Assembly: GCF_000155735.2 (NCBI RefSeq)
Contig: NC_020908.1
Location: 501,001-565,000, forward strand
Direction: 5' to 3'
From: Octadecabacter arcticus 238
GTDB lineage: Bacteria > Pseudomonadota > Alphaproteobacteria > Rhodobacterales > Rhodobacteraceae
Length of the DNA: 64,000 bases
Positions 60,661 to 64,000 of this stretch are shown here, one piece after another; position 1 is the first letter of the stretch, and every line of letters starts with the position of its first letter. The notes below the pieces were generated by a model, which made no database searches, had not been told where the DNA came from, and saw nothing but the letters and a program-made list of their open reading frames with translations. The position numbers and the translations under genes are program-made.

Positions 60661-60967
60661 GCGATCGCGCGGGGGGTCAATTGGCACCGCTCCGTCATTG
60701 CCCTTCAGCACCTTGCGGGTCGCGCCATTGCGCCGGTTGGTTTGCTCGCTGGTAGGCTCACCATGCGGTTCATTGCACAAATGCTCGGTCAACTCAGCGC
60801 CCAGCATTCGCTCCATCAGGCCTTTGTCGCCCAGCAGATCTTCGGGCCGTTTAAGGCCGCTCAGCAGCTCGTCCAGAAATTATTTGGAAATCGTCGTTGT
60901 TGTCATGCTCCTTTGGTTTGGAAGCATGGGGCAAAATACTCATACACAGAAGGTCGGACACTCTCTA
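60661..60967 (-). pseudogene. IS256-family element remnant (5' end and transposase N-terminus)
   Basis: Minus strand: the terminal region AGAGTGTCCGACCTTCTGTG is followed by a transposase start at 60906 reading MTTTTISK, a TAA stop (60880-60882), and then in frame FLDELLSGLKRPEDLLGDKG, LMERMLGAELTEHL, PHGEPTSEQTNRRNGATRK and VLKGNDGAVPIDPPRDR. This is the Transposase_mut N-terminus. It breaks off there, and the catalytic part is missing. Confidence 0.8.
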
Positions 60968-61133
60968 AAGGCAGACGTCACGCTGCTGGCAGATATTAAC
61001 GACGTCTTAACCATCTCTCAGAAGACAGCGTCGGCAATGCTCTTATTGACGGTGCTTCCGTAACCATTACCTTGATCGGATATGATGTGGCCGACGTTCA
61101 GGCGACATTCGTGGCAAGCGATTTTATCTTTTA
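60968..61133 (+). pseudogene. C-terminal remnant of an RTX-type calcium-binding protein gene
   Basis: Just past the IS256 end, the plus strand reads ADVTLLADINDVLTIS. After a one-base shift it reads DSVGNALIDGASVTITLIGY and DVADVQATFVASDFIF before a TAA. The ITLxGxxxAD...DFIF ending is typical of the last domain of hemolysin-type (RTX) secreted proteins. All Gly-rich repeats and the rest of the gene are gone, presumably lost with the IS insertions. Assignment rests on a short segment. Confidence 0.5.
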
Positions 61134-61171
61134 AGAGATCTATGATCTCAGCAGTTTGCGCTGAGAGCAAG

Positions 61172-61205
61172 AAAGCGGCATCCATTGCATGGTTGCCGCT
61201 TTTTA
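61172..61205. terminator. Bidirectional terminator between RTX remnant and ectoine hydrolase
   Basis: Stem AAAGCGGCA-CCAT against ATGG-TGCCGCTTT with loop TGC, followed by a T-run on the plus strand. It lies five bases from the doeA stop. Confidence 0.82.
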
Positions 61206-61209
61206 GTTT

Positions 61210-62394
61210 TTAGGGTTTGACCCAAAGACTGCGCGGCGTGTTGCACAGGCATTCATGGCCGGTTGGCGTGATCAGGATCGGTTCGGTGATCTCAAGCCCG
61301 CCGTCGTCCAGCCACAGGGCAGGCATGAAGTGGAACGTCATTCCGGCCTGTAGAACGGTCGTGTCGCCAGCGCGAAACGAGATCGTGCGTTCCCCCCAAT
61401 CGGGCGGGTAGCTGATGCCGATGGCGTAGCCGCAGCGCCCGTCCTTTTCAAAACCTGCCTTGTTCAGCGCAGCGTTGAAGGCATTGGCGATATCCTGCGC
61501 TTGGTTGCCCGGTTTTGCCTGTTCCAGTCCGGCGTCGATCGCATCCAGAACTGCGGCTTCGGCCTGTTGGTATTTGGGGGGCACATTGCCCAAGAACACT
61601 GTGCGTGATTGTGGGCATTGATAGCGTTTGTGCGCGCCTGCAATTTCAAAGAACGTGGCCTCGCCTTTGACCATTGGTCTGCCGTCCCACGTCAGATGCG
61701 GTGCGGTTGCGTCCATTCCGGACGGCGCCATCGGCACGATCGCGGGGTAGTCGCCCCAATGCCCATCCGCGCCGCGCATGCCAGTGGCGTAGATTTCGGC
61801 GATCAGATCGTTCTTGCGCAGGCCCGGTTCGACGAGTTCAAGAATACGGGCGTGCATGGCTTCAACGATGCGCGCGGCGCGGCGCATGTATACGATCTCT
61901 TGGCTGGATTTCACGGCACGCTGCCAATTCACAAGGCCCGTTGCGTCCTTGAACGTCGCATTGGGCAAGTTGGTTGTCAGCGTCGCGTGGGCCGCGGCTG
62001 TGTAGTAGTAATTGTCCATCTCGACACCGATGCGCGCATGGTCCAAGCCGTGTTCGGCCAGCAAGGCGGCTAGTTCCTGCATCGGATGTTTGTCGGGGTT
62101 TTGCACGAAGGTGTCGTCGTAGCCACGGATCGTGTCGCCGCCTTTCATGAACACGGTGCGTCCAGCACCAACGGCATCCATCGCGCGGCCCCACCAGATT
62201 GGTTCGCCCGTCATCGTCAGCACGACGCCTTGATGCACGTAAAATGACCAGCCGTCATATCCGGTAAGCCAAGACATGTTCGACGGATCAGTCACAAAGA
62301 TCGCGTTAAGTTGCGCGGCGTCCATTGCCGCACGGGTTTTGGCGATGCGGGCTTGGTATTCTTGCGGGGTGAAATTTGGGTTTTTATCTATCAT
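61210..62394 (-). CDS. doeA: Ectoine hydrolase (M24 peptidase fold)
   Basis: A 394-residue enzyme that opens the ring of the compatible solute ectoine to N-acetyl-diaminobutyrate, the first step of ectoine use. The pattern follows DoeA/EutD: TDPSNMSWLTGYDGWSFYVH, EPIWWGRAMDAVGAGRTV, VEMDNYYYTAAAHA, DATGLVNWQRAVKSSQEIVY, GEATFFEIAGAHKRY and SYPPDWGERTISFRAGDTTV. Xaa-Pro aminopeptidase is the nearest alternative by fold, but these segments fit DoeA better. No doeB, doeC or doeD is visible in the window. It follows the broken DUF3995 gene. Confidence 0.8.
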   Translation of the reverse strand: MIDKNPNFTPQEYQARIAKTRAAMDAAQLNAIFVTDPSNMSWLTGYDGWSFYVHQGVVLTMTGEPIWWGRAMDAVGAGRTVFMKGGDTIRGYDDTFVQNPDKHPMQELAALLAEHGLDHARIGVEMDNYYYTAAAHATLTTNLPNATFKDATGLVNWQRAVKSSQEIVYMRRAARIVEAMHARILELVEPGLRKNDLIAEIYATGMRGADGHWGDYPAIVPMAPSGMDATAPHLTWDGRPMVKGEATFFEIAGAHKRYQCPQSRTVFLGNVPPKYQQAEAAVLDAIDAGLEQAKPGNQAQDIANAFNAALNKAGFEKDGRCGYAIGISYPPDWGERTISFRAGDTTVLQAGMTFHFMPALWLDDGGLEITEPILITPTGHECLCNTPRSLWVKP

Positions 62395-62416
62395 ACAAAA
62401 AACCTTAGCTGTCTTC

Positions 62417-62830
62417 TTAGGCCGCCGATACCCCTGCGAGGACCATAAATATCACGCCGAAAACCATGCACAGTGGCGCGTAATAGGTTTCGTCCAGCCG
62501 TCGAAAAGGCTGCTCAGGTGTGGCGCGTTTCATCAGCGGTGCGTAGGCGGCGATGGCGCGCAATTGAAAGACCACCGCAATGCAAAACAAACCCAGTGAT
62601 TTGATGGCAGTATCGGGAAACCACGGCCAAGCGGCGGCGAACAACAGCGCAACTACGACCAATGAACAGGACGTCGCACCGGGCATCTTTTTGATGCCTT
62701 TTGACCCGACAACGGCGCGGGCCAATGCGGTCTCATCCTTGATTGGCTACCAAATCCCAAGTGCCCACAAAAGATGCACAGCGGCGATGATGATAAGGCC
62801 CGCAGAGGCCAGCAGCGCGATGAAGGTCAT
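62417..62830 (-). pseudogene. DUF3995 membrane protein with in-frame stop
   Basis: A 138-codon frame starting MTFIALLASAGLIIIAAVHL (62830), interrupted at codon 28 by TAG (62747-62749) in LLWALGIW-stop-PIKDE. Relatives have a second Trp there, so TGG became TAG. The frame continues with ARAVVGSKGIKKMPGATSCS and three more hydrophobic helices. The ATG overlaps the end of the metal transporter permease gene by four bases. A shorter start at the internal 62725 codon would lose the first helix. The function of the family is unknown. Confidence 0.8.
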
Positions 62831-63672
62831 ATGCTTTGGGCCTCGCGGGCTTTGTTGCGCAGCATGCGAAAGATAAAGGCCACAATGAATAGGGTGGTAA
62901 GGGTCAAAATGACCGTCGGGCCGGGGCCGGAGCCGATCCAGAAGCTAAGGTAAACACCTGTCACCAGCGAGAACGTTGACACGATCACCGCCATCACAAG
63001 CATATGCCGGAATTGCCGCGTGATCAGAAATGCGATGGCGCCCGGCGCGATGAGGAGGCCAATGGCGAGGATCAGGCCGACAGCCTTTAGCGTCGCGACG
63101 ATTGTCAGCGACAGGATTGTGAGCAATCCGTAGTGTAGAAGTTTGGTCGGCAGACCGATCGCACGGGCCTGCGCAGGGTCAAACGCGTTGAGAAGCAGTT
63201 CTTTCCAAGTGATCAGCAGAGCGGCGGATACGAAAATTCCGATGATACCCGATGTCCACAAGTCCACGGTTTCAACGCCGAGCATGTTGCCGAACAAGAT
63301 GTGATCGAGGTGGATGTTGGTTTCAATCTTCGTATATAAAACCAACCCCAGCCCAAACATGCCCGAGAACACAACGCCCATGACGGTGTCTTGGCGCACG
63401 CGGGAGTTCGCGTCGAGGTATCCGGTCAAAAGTGAGCAGATCATGCCCGCGACAAACGCCCCGATGATGAGGGGAATGCCAATGATATATGCGACCACAA
63501 CGCCCGGCAGTACCGCGTGGGACACTGCGTCGCCCATCAACGACCAGCCTTTTAGGACGAGGAAACACGACAGCAACGCGGTCGGCGGACCGATCAGCAG
63601 TGCGATGTAGAACGCGCCGTGCATGAACGAGAACTGGAACGGAATGAGAAGATCACTAAGGCTTTCGATCAT
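62827..63672 (-). CDS. Metal ABC transporter permease (Mn/Fe/Zn type)
   Basis: A 281-residue inner-membrane permease of the ABC-3 family with about eight helices. The family segment is LKGWSLMGDAVSHAVLPGVV near residue 40, and a second hallmark is AVGLILAIGLLIAPGAIAFL. It imports manganese, iron or zinc together with the neighbouring permease. It overlaps that gene by four bases upstream and the DUF3995 frame by four bases downstream. The ATPase and binding-protein genes should lie beyond the window end. Confidence 0.9.
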   Translation of the reverse strand: MIESLSDLLIPFQFSFMHGAFYIALLIGPPTALLSCFLVLKGWSLMGDAVSHAVLPGVVVAYIIGIPLIIGAFVAGMICSLLTGYLDANSRVRQDTVMGVVFSGMFGLGLVLYTKIETNIHLDHILFGNMLGVETVDLWTSGIIGIFVSAALLITWKELLLNAFDPAQARAIGLPTKLLHYGLLTILSLTIVATLKAVGLILAIGLLIAPGAIAFLITRQFRHMLVMAVIVSTFSLVTGVYLSFWIGSGPGPTVILTLTTLFIVAFIFRMLRNKAREAQSI

Positions 63673-64000
63673 GTTTTAAGGGCCTCCGCAGCGCGACGGC
63701 GCGATGCCAGAAGTCCGTGTTTGGGGGCAAAGAAAAAGGCGAGGATGAAAACGGATGTTTGCAGGCAGATAATGACGCCGCCTGTGGCCCCATCGAGGAA
63801 ATAGGAGATATAGGCACCGAAGAAACTGGACAGGGAACCGATTGTGACGGCAATCACGAGCAAACGCGGGAAACGGTCCGTGAGCAGATAGGCCGTCGCA
63901 CCGGGCGTGATGACCATGGCGATCACAAGGAACGCGCCAACGGTTTGCAGCGCTGCGACGCAGGCGGCTGACAGAAGGACGAAAAACATGAACCGCAGAC
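63669..64000 (-). CDS. Metal ABC transporter permease, partial (C-terminal part only)
   Basis: The last 109 codons of a second ABC-3 family permease; the frame is open at the window end. It shows the hallmark QTVGAFLVIAMVITPGATAYLL, then RFPRLLVIAVTIGSLSSFFG and a further helix with a basic C-terminus. Paired permeases of this sort are typical of SitABCD/MntABCD manganese or iron uptake systems. The metal cannot be told from this part. Confidence 0.88.
   Translation of the reverse strand, partial: LRFMFFVLLSAACVAALQTVGAFLVIAMVITPGATAYLLTDRFPRLLVIAVTIGSLSSFFGAYISYFLDGATGGVIICLQTSVFILAFFFAPKHGLLASRRRAAEALKT

Noticed and set aside
61210..62394. DMSP lyase DddP or generic Xaa-Pro aminopeptidase
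   Set aside because: All share the M24 fold, but the DATGLVNWQRAVKS, HLTWDGRPM and SYPPDWGERT segments and the length fit ectoine hydrolase better.

Overview
The window looks like the chromosome of a marine alphaproteobacterium of the Rhodobacterales (Roseobacter clade). The evidence is the gene content and order: a fused FAD/GcvT oxidoreductase, a purine BMP-type ABC transporter joined to xanthine dehydrogenase, hisS-hisZ-hisG, a B12-dependent ribonucleotide reductase, a Hint-domain protein, DUF1489 and DUF2125 proteins, ectoine hydrolase and an atpHAGDC operon. An intergenic motif containing GGGATATTTT, which I associate with this group, also occurs three times. The heavy load of insertion sequences and freshly broken genes would fit an IS-rich member such as Octadecabacter, but that is inference.

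Layout. 1-9.4 kb: catabolic oxidoreductases (hydroxyacid dehydrogenase, lipase, FAD/GcvT enzyme, DadA-like oxidase, aldo/keto reductase) and a kinase-like gene split by an IS66-family element with exact 8-bp target duplications. 9.5-19.8 kb: one minus-strand operon, xdhA-xdhB-xdhC then a nucleoside/purine ABC transporter (ATPase, two permeases, substrate-binding protein), joining purine uptake to oxidation. 19.9-31.9 kb: broken SRPBCC gene, ArsR regulator, dnaE, lipoprotein, slyX, hisS-hisZ-hisG, DUF1489, nrdJ. 32-44.7 kb: an LpxR-like outer-membrane pseudogene, Hint protein, rpsD, hisC-tyrA, a possible extensin remnant, DUF2125, a ChaC-like cyclotransferase, a MotA/MotB-like pair with a very long coiled coil, and an M23 peptidase split by an ISAs1-family element. 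44.7-54.2 kb: clpA, gloB, a methyltransferase and the F1 ATP synthase operon. 54.4-61.2 kb: an IS graveyard with pieces of IS91, IS3/IS407, IS110 (twice), IS630, a complete-length IS3 and IS256 elements, ending in the tail of a lost RTX-type gene. 61.2-64 kb: ectoine hydrolase, a broken DUF3995 gene and a metal ABC transporter.

The main theme is ongoing gene decay. Two genes are split by IS elements so cleanly that removing the element and one target copy restores the reading frame exactly. At least five further reading frames carry a single in-frame stop that is one C-to-T or G-to-A change from the codon expected from the family (CAA, CGA or TGG). The most interesting intact but uncharacterised module is the MotA/MotB-like pair at 39.1-42.4 kb, next to the disrupted peptidoglycan peptidase. 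I found no tRNA, rRNA, CRISPR array, prophage or complete known defence system.
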